From contig NC_088173.1 in assembly GCF_028769735.1 (NCBI RefSeq), forward strand, positions 8,019,038-8,083,037: a stretch of DNA of 64,000 bases. Direction: 5' to 3'. Position 1 is the stretch's first letter. Each line of letters starts with the position of its first letter. This document shows positions 26,701 through 36,655 of the stretch, piece by piece. A model generated the notes under the pieces. The model saw only the letters and a program-made list of their open reading frames with translations. It had not been told where the DNA came from and did no database searches. The translations under genes were made by a program, and so were the position numbers. This DNA comes from Zonotrichia leucophrys gambelii (taxonomy: Eukaryota > Chordata > Aves > Passeriformes > Passerellidae).

Positions 26701-27092
26701 TTGTGGAATCATCTGACTCCTCCCCATCAGGGACGTCCCCAGGGCCTTGCCTTGGAAGAATACATCATGAAGTTTTCCCCACCTCAGCCGACAGAGAGGA
26801 CTAAGCCATGATGCTCTGCAGCACTACTGCCAATCTACATTAGATTGCCTCCCCCATTGGCCAGCTGACACTGCCCACCCCAATTACTCCTCCCTCATCC
26901 CCCCTCAGGGTGCTGCCCTTTGTCCTTTGCTGTGCCCTCAGGTCACTGTCACTGACCCCACGCTGAAGTCATGCAGGCCACATGGTTCTGCCTTTTGTCT
27001 CTGCTCCCTTTGGCAGGGTGGATGCAATAAACCCTCGCTGGAACAGACCATGCACAGACCCTCCCTGTCTGTCCTCTGCTGAGCTGTCTGTG
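26701..27092. other. unassigned GC-richer flank of the GT repeat
   Basis: Sequence of moderate GC content with an AATAAA (27026-27031) about 60 bp before the dinucleotide tract. It might be part of an old retroelement, but no diagnostic end or coding motif is visible. Confidence 0.4.
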
Positions 27093-27322
27093 GTGTGTGT
27101 GTGTGTGTGCGTGTGTGTGTGTGTGTGTGTGCGTGTGTGTGTGTGTGTGCGTGTGTGTGTGTGTGTGTGTGCGTGTGTGTGTGTGCGTGTGTGTGTGCGT
27201 GTGCGTGTGTGTGTGCGTGTGTGCGTGTGTGTGTGCGTGTGTGTGTGTGTGTGTGTGCGTGTGTGCGTGTGTGTGTGCGTGCGTGTGTGCGTGTGTGTGT
27301 GTGTGTGTGTGTGCGTGTGTAT
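27093..27322 (+). repeat. (GT)n microsatellite with regular GC interruptions
   Basis: About 230 bp of alternating purine-pyrimidine sequence, almost all GT. About sixteen positions read GCGT instead of GTGT. Because it has no stop codons, open frames of Cys/Val or His/Thr run through it on both strands (26938-27536). These are artefacts. Alternating GT/GC tracts can adopt Z-DNA. Confidence 0.98.
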
Positions 27323-28344
27323 GGGCTTGAAATGGCTGCTCTGGAGGCCTCACTCTGAGCAGCTTCTGAAGGAGACATGGCAAAGAAGGTTGCAGCACTT
27401 CTGCCACCCGGCCACACTGCAACAGCATCTGACCTCATCGTTTTATGGCCGCACACCACGTCTGGAAGGCCAAAGACAGCAGAACAAGACAGACGCAAGT
27501 ACATGGACGTTGAGGTACCAAAAGCTGGCTGAGTAGATACAAGGGGTCGAAGAGTTCTCTAGTGAAAGCCTTTGCATTCTAGTCTATGAAGAGGCTGTTA
27601 AAGCCTCTGCAGCCAGTCCAAGTCAGTCATGGCCTGGAGCTGTGATTGTCTCATCATACCTTACCCCTGCCCTTTTGCTTCCACTTGAGTTTCAAATACA
27701 CTGTGGTAAGAGCTTGGAACAGTGACTGTAATAGAACTTCAGTGCTCTGTAAATAATACTAACCTTCCCCACTCTCACTACTCAAGGAAAAATATTCCCA
27801 CCTTTCCAGAAGGAAGACTCTTGAAGAATGGCCTCTTCATCAGGTATATTATTCAGCAAGGGAGCTCACAAGAAAACTTTACTGGCATTTTTCTTACCTA
27901 TACAAAATGTGCTTTCAGGTAGAAAAACACTATTTAAATTCTAATCATACATATTAGCTGGAAAGAGATAACAAAAACTTTTAACCATGGAAGTAATTTA
28001 TCAAACAAAAAGAGACTCACTGAGCAAAAATAACAGAAAATTGAAGTTTTTACAGAAATATATTGATATTTCTGCCTCTGAAAAGGAAATAATGATTCTG
28101 GCTTGCCTTCCTCTTCTCCATAGATTGTATTTATCATTTTTATTCTCTTTTACAGGCTCCAATTTTAACTCACAAACATTCTGAGGACAAAAAAAGCCCA
28201 AAGGACAGATAAGCTGTAACTGGCATTTAGTCTATTTTCAGCATGAATTTAAAATAGTCTTTATATTCTATTAAATTGTGCATAAATTAAATTACACTTT
28301 TATTACATTACATTACATCTCAAAGTTTCAACCAAATTTAACCA

Positions 28345-28384
28345 CACACAAACACACACATACACACATATATATAAATATAAA
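28345..28384 (+). repeat. CA/TA-rich compound microsatellite
   Basis: CACACA, CATACACACA and TATATA blocks follow one another, with interruptions. Confidence 0.8.
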
Positions 28385-28445
28385 TCTTTTACATTCTAAG
28401 ATTTCAAACATGACAATTATTTAATGCTACTGAATACTAATACTA

Positions 28446-28470
28446 CTTTGCAGGTAATTCACCTGCAAAG
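28446..28470. repeat. perfect hairpin, 10-bp arms, 5-nt loop
   Basis: CTTTGCAGGT and ACCTGCAAAG are exact reverse complements around AATTC. Confidence 0.88.
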
Positions 28471-30025
28471 ACTGATGGTCACAATGAGGTTTTACTTGAT
28501 TGATTTTCCTTCATTGTGGAGAAAGACAGTAAAATTGAAGTGAAATGTTTATGACAATTACACATTGTGGTAAACTCCTGATGTTGTTACACAAGTTGTT
28601 TTCAAGAGTCTTTCTTCTGTGAGAAGCATCCAAGCATCAGAGACTTTGAGACTTAATTCTTGCATGTGACAAAGAGAGACTTAGCTAATCAGAGCATCAC
28701 TCTTCAAGATTTGAACAAATTAGTTCAGCTCACTCACCTCCTTAAAAAGCTCAACACTAATCTACAAAATAAGACACCCTGCTGCCACTTAATAAAATTC
28801 AAAATGCCCCCATGATAACTGGAATTCTTACAAATTCTGCTCATGACCAGGCCTGTATTTCTCCCAGTGAGTTAAAATTAACCTGTACCCAGATCCACCA
28901 ATACTGTGGTCTTTCCCTCAAGTCCCCAAAGTACCCAAGTTGTGGGCAGACCCAGTGCCCAGCCGAGAAGTTAATTCAGATAAAAGTTACTTCCTGCATA
29001 CATGGAAACAGCAGATCTGCCTGCAGCCTTGTAGGCAGCAACTTAGTGGTTACAGCACTATAACAGGAAATGAGAGAACTAACATGCAAGTAAAGGGGCT
29101 CAAATCCACACCTGATCCTTGCAGTAATTTATTAAAGAACAGTTATTTTATTCTATAGAGCAGCTTTGGAATACGACAGGCAGGTCAGGTAGACTCTGCA
29201 TTTCTTCTCTTGAAGTTGTGCCACTATCAGACACAAAAGTTTCATGGAGCCAGAGAGAAGGCAAACAATACAAATTTTGTATTGGGAAAACAGAAGAAAA
29301 CTTATGAGGGGCAAGAAAAAGGTGTAGGATTATGTGAATGATTAAAATGCTCAACTAGGATGGATACTGATAACTGGTTTTCTGTGGATTGCTGGTTTTC
29401 TGTGTAACAGAAGTGCCAGTTTACATTCTGTACTGGAAAAGAAGAAAGCAAACTTGACATAAATCCCAGTGCCATAAGTGCTAAAAATTTAAAGGTTGAA
29501 TGCCACTTCATCTTTTTGACTACATTACAGAAAAAGACTGATCTGACTTACGTGTCTGATTGCAGAAAATAGTCATTGCAAAGGAGCCTACTTGAAATGA
29601 CTTAAAACTACATGTCTCACAAATTTATCTCCAGAGACACATTTACCTGGAGTCCTAAGACAGGTTTTGAATCTTGATGTACAGACAATAAACTGTCACA
29701 GGGTTAATCTGCAACAATGTTTTGAGTGTCAAGAATTAGAAGAGGTAACTAGAAGCGATAGGAAACAATATCTAGAATCATCCCTTGATTGCAACTATGT
29801 GACTATTTGTTTCAGGCTGCATAAGATTGGTTAGCTCTGTTGAGAGTGATTTAAATGCAGGGTTCAGATTAGGGATAGCGGGCCAGCTCGTTGTTTTCTT
29901 TCTACACGCTTTACAGGTGCAACTCAGCGTGAGCCAGGACATATTGCTCCTCACTGAGACAGGAAGGTATGAATTATCAGCAATATACACACTTATTTGA
30001 GAAGCAGGGACTTCCATTCAATTCA

Positions 30026-30150
30026 GTTTGGACAATGCTTTCAGACACAGGGTGTGATTCTTGGGGTGTCCTGTGCCGACCCAAGGGTTGGACTTGAAGA
30101 TCCTGATGGGTCCCTTCCACCTCAGTACATTCTATGATATATTGTGATTC
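30026..30150 (+). mobile_element. CR1 LINE 3' end
   Basis: The phrases GTGATTCTTGGGGTGTCCTG, GGGTTGGACTTGAAGATCC and GGGTCCCTTCCACCTCAG lead into ATTCTATGAT and then a decayed repeat of it. This is the classic order of the avian CR1 3' UTR and its octamer tail. It is a short 5'-truncated copy ending about 90-100 bp before the next CpG island. Confidence 0.9.
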
Positions 30151-31143
30151 CTGCCTACCAGCTTTGCAAAGTCTCTGTCCTACAAACTACTAATTCCCTG
30201 TTTATGCTAATCTGCTCGTACTCACTCCAAACCCTCTTAGCAGCATCCCCAGACGGGCGGCCCGTTCTATCTGGGGCAGAAGAGCAGCAGAGCTGCGCAC
30301 CGTGCTGAGGGCTGGCTCGCAGGCCAGGCCGGCTGCCCCCGCCTCGCGCCTGGCGCGCAGCCCGGCACAGCTGCACGGCACCGCCAGGGCATTAGCGAGG
30401 CTCGGGGCTTTACCTCACCATCCTCAGACAGCTCCTAAGCCTCCTAAGCACGGCTTAGACAGGAGTTTAGACAGAGATCAGCGGTATTTAGTGCCTCAAA
30501 CCCGCTACACAGTTGCCACTTCGCACCGAAGGCACTTTTGTTTCCCGGTGTTAAACATCTGCGGGCACCCAGAACTCGGCCCGGGGAGGAATGGACGAGC
30601 ACGTCCCCGCGAAAGCCTTGGTCTGACCCATGGGGGCCGCCGCAGGAAGCTCAGCTGCTCAGCCGGGCCGGCCCCTCAGACGCGGCCATGGCGCGGCCCT
30701 GCAGCAGCTCCGGGGCCCTCCGCCTCAGCGCGGCTCGGGCGCGCGGCCCCGCCCCGCCCCACGCGAGGTCACGCGCGCTGTCCTCGCCAATAGGCAGCTG
30801 CGGCCGGAGCGGCGTGGGTCTCGCGGGAGCGCGCGGCGGTATTTAGTGGCCGGCGAGGCGCTGCTCGGTCCTTCTGTCCGCCGGCTGTGGGAGCGGTAAG
30901 GTGAATGCGGCCCCTCTCAGGGGAAACCACCTACCCTCCGCACGGACGGGCTTTGGGCCTGGGGGAGGTGGGACACACCTGTGTGGTTTTCCCTTCACAT
31001 CTTGCCCTCTCGGAGCTTGGCGGTGCTCCGGGGAGTCAACACAGGGGGATAGAGCAGCTTTCCCTCACTAAAACCCAGTGCGGAGTCCTTCCCTCCGCCC
31101 TGCATCCTGTCGTGAGGCACAAATGGCCCGCGTCCCTTCATTT

Positions 31144-31155
31144 CCCCCCCCCCCC
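31144..31155 (+). repeat. C12 homopolymer
   Basis: Twelve C residues followed by GCGG inside the CpG island, a likely place for length errors. Confidence 0.9.
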
Positions 31156-31198
31156 GCGGTCTCCTTGCTGCCCGGCTGATGCCTTTCTCCCTCCGCAG

Positions 31199-31315
31199 TG
31201 TGTCCCGAGGAAGCGGCGAGCCCTTCAATGCCCGCCATGGGCAGGAGCCCCGGCGCGGCTGGCCCGGGCAGGCCCAGCGCTGGCGGCCTGCGCTCACCGC
31301 CTGGGACGCCCATGG
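31199..31315 (+). ncRNA. possible alternative exon of the host lncRNA
   Basis: It is flanked by a strong acceptor (polypyrimidine CTTTCTCCCTCCGCAG) and a donor GTGAGG, with a second donor GTAAGA at 31362. It lies wholly in the CpG island. It could be skipped in mature RNA. No transcript evidence is available. Confidence 0.4.
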
Positions 31316-31770
31316 GTGAGGGACACACCGAGCTCAGCGCTCCTACTGCAGCCTGGGGCTGGTAAGAAAAGGCTTCGGGCTTCCGAAGTGGAGGGCTATG
31401 AATCCTGAGAGTTTTTTAAAACAACATATATATGTATATGGGGTGCTGCCCTGTGTCTCTGAGTCAAAATAACTGTCTACATTTGCACTCTTCTGTATTT
31501 TAAGTTGCAGCTATTGGGCTGCACAAACCTTAAATCTGAATCACTGCGTTTATTTAGTTTTTTTAATGGGCCGCATCAAGAAAATTGCAATTGTTACCTG
31601 TGATGTTTAGACTGTAGGCACTTAGGGCTTGGGTTTAAAAGGGCTTGATAATTGTTCAAACAAAGAAAAAACCCCCTCTGTCTTGGGCTTTCCCTGAAGT
31701 ATTCTAGTCCTCCTGTAACAGTATCATTTGATGTCTCTGCCTTGAGTGCTTTGTAAGTTGTAACAAGGTG

Positions 31771-31816
31771 TCTGTGTGTGTGTATATCTATCTATCTATA
31801 TATATATATATATATC
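31771..31816 (+). repeat. compound microsatellite TG / TATC / TA
   Basis: TGTGTGTGTG, then TATC units, then (TA)n, within the first intron of the lncRNA. Confidence 0.95.
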
Positions 31817-31977
31817 TGTGAGTAGACACAAGGTAGCAATGAATTATCTGGCAAGGATTCAGTCAAATACACAGGTTTGTAGTTTACCTCAGTAGTGTCA
31901 GCACTGAAAGTAATTTAGGCTTAATAAACATTCCATTGTTTATGATTAAAAGTATATTTTTAAAAATGTTGAAAAGG

Positions 31978-32018
31978 TATGTTCTATGTAGTTTATATGT
32001 TATGTTCTATGTAGTTTA
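31978..32018 (+). repeat. 18-bp exact direct repeat, period 23
   Basis: TATGTTCTATGTAGTTTA occurs at 31978-31995 and again at 32001-32018, in the lncRNA intron. Confidence 0.95.
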
Positions 32019-32487
32019 ACTGGGCTAATGAACGTGCCTTATCAACAGATTGAACCAGTAATTGCCATTTGCTCTAGGTTTTGATTTAAACATGAACGGC
32101 TTATAAATGACTTTTGCAACTCCACAGAAAATTTATTTTTAAATGCTTAACAACATAGTAGCTACTCTGTAGAATAAACTTTAGTTTAGAGTTTTAAATT
32201 TAGTTAAACAGTATTAATTGTAATTTTACAATTTTTTGTGTGTTTTTTAGAGGCCTCACATAGCAACCTCATGCTGGAAATGTTTTAGACATGGGTAATC
32301 ACACCTAAATGTGAAGCCATGCTCAGGACTTCTTAGGAATAAATAATGCCTTCTACTGGAAGGTAAGTGTGCTCTGTCTAATGACAATTGCCAACGGTAT
32401 TTCAAGCAAATTATAGTATCTCTTAAACAAATAGTAACTTCAGATCATCCCAGTTGATAAGAAAACACTATAACATGCTAAAATCTA

Positions 32488-32623
32488 CTCCCCTTTTATG
32501 CTTTGCCCTCTTAAGTCTGCCAGTGTCTTAAGTGGCCAATACTGAGGGGTATAAAAGTTCTCTTGCAAACCCAGAGGTGAGGCTGAAACTCTTCTTTGGA
32601 TCATGCTTAGGAGGAACACATTT
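32488..32623 (+). ncRNA. intronic H/ACA snoRNA candidate (SNORA26-like position)
   Basis: The fold follows the hairpin-hinge-hairpin-tail plan. The 5' hairpin has lower stem CCCCTT/GAGGGG (32490-32495 with 32544-32549), an internal pocket, then GCC/GGC and CTTAAG/CTTAAG upper stems (32505-32515 with 32527-32536). H box ATAAAA (32551-32556, ANANNA) follows. The 3' hairpin has lower stem GTTCT/GGAAC (32557-32561 with 32613-32617), a pocket, and an 11-position upper stem with one mismatch (32571-32581 with 32589-32599) closed by a 7-nt loop. The ACA box is at 32618-32620, leaving a 3-nt tail. Fourteen bases separate the 5' pocket's upper stem from the H box, as the family requires; the 3' spacing is 18, slightly long. 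The snoRNA ends 47 nt before the next exon, a normal distance from the acceptor. It would guide pseudouridylation in the nucleolus. The identity with SNORA26 is positional only. Confidence 0.65.
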
Positions 32624-32990
32624 GTATAACTGCTGAACTTCAGGAAGCTGCTAATCAACTTTATTTACAGTTTGTAGGAAGATTTTGAACTGTCCTCTTG
32701 TTATGATAGCTGAATCTTAATATCGTAGGTTTCTCAAATCTTTGTGCTTTGTGAACCTGTGTGATTTGTGACTTAAATAAAGAGTTTCTCATAAATTGTT
32801 TGGTCTCCAGGTATGTAATTGTGAAAAGGATTATCAGATAATAGTGACTGCATTGTCTTCTATTCCTGAAGGAGTTTCATTTACTCCTTGCTGGAAGACA
32901 AAGCAAAATAGCTTTAACTGGTGAAAAGCTTGTGTGGTAACTCTTTAAAACTTTATATAGATTTAGCCAAAAACAAATAGCAAAAATATC

Positions 32991-33099
32991 ACAGGAAATC
33001 CAGTGATAGTTACTGATCTGCTTATTCTAATATAGCTGGTCCTCTGGAATGCTATCCATACTAATGGTATGGGAAATGCAGATCCCATCCTGTACAAAC
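32991..33099 (+). ncRNA. structured intronic RNA of uncertain class
   Basis: Nested exact stems: ACAGGA (32991-32996) with TCCTGT (33088-33093), GATCTGC (33015-33021) with GCAGATC (33078-33084), and inside these ATAGC/GCTAT (33032-33036 with 33051-33055) and CCATAC/GTATGG (33056-33061 with 33067-33072). ACA follows the outer stem at once (33094-33096), as in an H/ACA 3' hairpin. The hairpin is longer than usual and branched, and no good 5' hairpin is seen; A-rich ANANNA matches lie at about 32973-32985. It could be a divergent or decayed snoRNA, or chance. Confidence 0.35.
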
Positions 33100-33525
33100 C
33101 AAGTCATTTTGTTTAAAAAAAGGCTCTGGCCTAAGGTTAGTGTCATGTAGAAGGTTCATGTAGCTCAGCCTTAGAGCAGGTACCTGTTTGGTGTGTGCAT
33201 GATGCTGACTGCAACTGAAATAGAACTTCTTCACAGGGATGAAGACAACATGTGCCAGGAACTGACATTAGACATCAGTTTATGAGTGGATGATTTTTGA
33301 CTTCATACAAGATGATTCCAGTTGTCACTTCTTAAGCATCATCTTGGAAGTAGAACTGAGACAAGCAATGGCTTAAGTGATATGTCTTCAATGATCATGT
33401 TGAAACAGGCATCTTGCCATTTGTTGAAACAGATTTTCTAACAAAAACTGCTGTAATTTGACTGTGTTTGTGGATTAATTAAAATAAATTGAGTAATTAT
33501 TAAAATAAAAGCATGCTACCAAAAC

Positions 33526-36500
33526 TTTGTGTTTTGAAGGTTTCTTCTTAAGGTATTTTCTGCATGAAGACTTCGTTTCTGTGACAGCACAAAAGTGTTT
33601 ACATCCATGAAACATTCTTGCCATGTTCAGACTTGATTAACTTAATCTTAAATTTAAGCTTAAATTTACAAATCCATTGAAAAGGCCCTCTTAATCTTTT
33701 ATTCTTGGTATCTGAGTATTTTGTAATGCAAAAGCACTGAGATCAATCAGCTAACTCCTAAGTTATTTCATTACACTGTATATGTTTGCATGTTCTCTAC
33801 AAAAAAATCATCTCAAACTGAAAAGAACATGTTACCAAGAATCCCATTCCTGGCCTATTTTAAATTAACAAGGAAAATGTTGTAATATTCCATGTAAAGC
33901 ACTCTCAGTGAGAAGGTCCTTAAAAAACAAGATCATCATTGCTGGGCAATTAAAAGCTTGTATATGCTTTTCAGTAGCTTATGTCTTAATACTGAAAACA
34001 TTTTTCTTGAAGGTAGGTCTTAAAATAATTTTGTGCATCCTGTTACTGCCAGTGCTTTCCTAGAATGCACAAGCAAGGATATTAAGTAGAATGGCTGACA
34101 GGTGCTCACCACTGCCTGTTTAGGAGGCTGAGTTGGTGTGGATTTAGGAACAAATGTATTTACACATGTGGTCATATTGAATCCCCATCTAGACAGGAAG
34201 TGTTCCTTTTGGGAAAGGGTTGAGTAATGATCTGTGGCCTTCAGGCTCACCTAAGTCTGCTTGTTTTAATAAGAGACAAAACTAAATTTGTAGGGTATAC
34301 AGAAGTACTTTCTCTTCACAGTATTAAACTTGACTAGTGCCCATTTCCTCTTGCAAGAAACAATGTATCGTTTCTTAAAAGTTTTTTCAGTTGTATAGAC
34401 CTTTGTCTGCTGTGGCCATGCTTAAAGATTAATTTTTAGTCTATTCAGTCTTGTGTTATGGGGTTGTGGTTTTATATCTCCCCTGCACAAGATTTCTAAT
34501 TTGCCTTTCTTAGATTCAATGTTAGTTGATGATATTCAGTACAGACTGATTTCTGAATGTTTATTCCTGTTTTCCTTAACCAGTAAGCTTGCTTACATTT
34601 GATAGTTTGGCATGATGATTTCAGTGAGCTGTCTACACTTCCAGAGTTTCTGAAGGAATTAGAAGCACTCTTAGAATTAGGATTGGAGTTTTCCTTTCCA
34701 GATTAATTTATCGTGCAATAAATGGCATTAAATTCCATATGCTGCTCTGTCCACAAGGATCTTGTCTGAATCAAGATCTGTTGGGATCTGTGGCCAGAGT
34801 TGGTTCTGAATATTCTTTTTTTTTTTTTTTTAATGGTTTCATTGCTTTAACTGCAATGAATTGCTTTAATTGCTTTCATTGCTGTCTGCTTTCCATTTTT
34901 TTCCCCCTTTCTTAAAAGTTTCAAGAAGTTTAATTACAAGCATTCTAGGATCTACCTCTTTCTATTACTGACAACTAAATATGTTTTGTGTCAGTATGTC
35001 TGATGCAGAAAATAAATTTTTCACATTAGTGGCTTGCACAGTATATTGGCACTGTGGTATAAAAGCTTCCCAATAGAATCACTGTTAATGAAGTCAATTT
35101 GCTGCTCCTTTGGATGAAATACCCACATGCCACTAAGTGCCATAGCTGCATGCAAGGTCCAGCCTTTGCTCTTCTCTTTTTATGAGACATCTGGTTTGAA
35201 AGGCTAATGAAAAGAGAGTCCATTCTAGACATGATCTACTATTCTGATTTCACACAGAATAAATGGAGTAAGTTTAGTGGGTTTAGTACATCTAGAGAGA
35301 GATCAAGAATTAAATAAAGTCTACTTGAGACTCCTTGGTGAACACTTAGTTTCAACAATCTTGTTCTTCAAATAACTAGGCAAACCTAAGGCATTATTCT
35401 TTAAAAATTGATCTGGTTAATGCAAAATCAAAGCAGAGATTATATTTGCAACTAAAGTATCAAATTATTTCACATATTTATAAACCTTCTATCTTTTCAC
35501 ATTTAGCTGCTTGTAATCATTAAGTTGGGGCCGTTGCCCTGTGCTGGAAGCTCATTTTGAAGAAACACTCATTGGAATGATAAGTCACTTGAGAGTACTT
35601 TGTTCTGTGACTTCTCATGAGTATTTATAAGAAATCTCTCCTCAATTAACTTTGGGTTGCTCCTATTCCATCTACAGGCTTTTGGGAATATAAATATGTC
35701 AGTTCAGGCATCACCCACCTAAATACATTTATGATATATCACATTAAAGTAGTGAAGCAAAACAAAGGGATTAGTATTAATCTAGGGTCTAAATCCAGTA
35801 ACTTCATTGGTGTAAATGAGCTCATTCACCCCGACCACCACCTAGGGGGGACTGTGTGCTTGGGGCAGTGCAGTTCACCAAGAAACCTGGTTGGTTTGAT
35901 GACTGCTATGCTCTACATGGAGTGATAACATTTAGAATTCTCCCTTTTGTTACTCATTGGAAAATGGAAGACTAATGGGAGAAAAATAGGCAGGTTTGCC
36001 TGGGAATACGCCAGGGCTACCAAACTGGCTTACAGCCTTGTTATAGGCTAAATGACATGAGACCATACTTGTTCATTTTATACATTTTTATAAGTATGCT
36101 TTGTACAACAGGGACTATATGAGAGATTTGGGGGAAATAAATTCTGGCTATTGATAGCAAATGTAGAAATGCTGCTTTGGGCTTTCTTTGACTAAATCTG
36201 CAAGAAGGTTAATCTGTTCATCAAGACTGGGGGCTGTCAAACAAAAGGGGAAATATTTACATACCTATGTGTTTATTCCTGTTCTCACAGACAATTGAAA
36301 AGCATGATATTTCCTATTTCACTTCCTTTCAGTAAGTAGTTACAACTGATGAGACACAATGATCAAAGGAATGAAAAAAACCAAACCCTGAAGAATATAA
36401 TTATGGAATAATGTGCTTAGCCTTGGACAGTTTTCTATACACAGGGCTACAGGAAGCAACATTGTGTTATATTCTGTGCAAGGATCTGGCAAGGCATAAA

Positions 36501-36530
36501 AATCCTTTTTTTTCATTGATTTTGTAGTTG
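33526..36530. other. intergenic DNA downstream of the lncRNA
   Basis: AT-rich DNA with a 20-bp palindrome at 33649-33668 and a T-run at 34816-34831. No exon or transposon was recognised. Confidence 0.7.
33649..33668. repeat. 20-bp perfect palindrome
   Basis: TAAATTTAAG followed by its reverse complement CTTAAATTTA, with no spacer, about 120 bp downstream of the last poly(A) signal of the lncRNA. Confidence 0.9.
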
Positions 36531-36533
36531 GGA

Positions 36534-36655
36534 ATAGTAGGGAATTTAAGCTGGAGCCTGTTTTGCTTATTCCTGGTCACATCTCACAGCAGACCCCAGG
36601 GAGAGGGTGTTTTCATGGGGGCACTGGCTCTGTGCCAGGCTCAAACCATGACATT
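36534..36655 (-). mobile_element. possible LTR scrap
   Basis: On the minus strand the segment opens with TGTCATGGTTTGAGCC, resembling the TGTCATGG ends of avian LTRs, and later reads AGGAATAAGCAAAACAGGCT, a phrase I associate with avian LTRs. No partner LTR or internal region is visible. The assignment is tentative. Confidence 0.35.

Larger units (their letters stand above)
27540..30025. other. intergenic DNA, AT-rich
   Basis: No gene was recognised. It contains a CA/TA-rich microsatellite at about 28345-28384 and a hairpin at 28446-28470. Confidence 0.7.
30240..31380 (+). promoter_or_regulatory. CpG-island promoter of the snoRNA host gene
   Basis: A CpG-dense island. Upstream of the proposed start at 30870 are GC boxes (CCCCGCCCCGCCCC, about 30747-30760), a CCAAT box (30787-30791, about -80) and a TATA-like GTATTTAG (30839-30846, about -30). 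The start region CCTTCT is a C followed by pyrimidines, as in 5'TOP genes, a class that includes most snoRNA host genes. Open frames across the island (30302-30793, 30538-30899, 30905-31408) overlap in several frames and match no known protein. Confidence 0.75.
30870..33525 (+). ncRNA. DANCR: spliced snoRNA host lncRNA, probable DANCR counterpart
   Basis: Proposed exons: 30870-30895 (donor GTAAGG); optional 31199-31315 (acceptor CTCCCTCCGCAG, donor GTGAGG, or a later donor after 31361); 32251-32362 (acceptor TGTTTTTTAG, donor GTAAGTGT); 32671-32810 (acceptor TTTATTTACAG, donor GTATGT, with an alternative poly(A) signal AATAAA at 32776-32781); 33237 to about 33525 (acceptor TTCTTCACAG, AATAAA at 33483-33488 and 33504-33509). 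The joined exons hold no convincing reading frame. An intron contains an H/ACA snoRNA candidate. Established context: in mammals DANCR, a short spliced lncRNA hosting SNORA26, lies next to USP46 and is transcribed away from it, as here. The gene name is inferred from location, orientation and snoRNA content, not from alignment. It could be another snoRNA host gene. Exon ends rest on splice motifs only. Confidence 0.6.

Noticed and set aside
26938..27536. Open frames of 77-188 codons on both strands
   Set aside because: They are made by the GT/GC dinucleotide tract, which has no stops; the His-Thr and Cys-Val content is pure repeat translation.
30302..31408. Several overlapping frames of up to 167 codons
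   Set aside because: They lie in a CpG island, overlap in different frames on both strands and resemble no protein family; GC-rich DNA has few stops.
33015..33084. tRNA-like cloverleaf
   Set aside because: It has several stems, but no TTCGA-type T-loop, no anticodon arm geometry and no A/B box promoter words.
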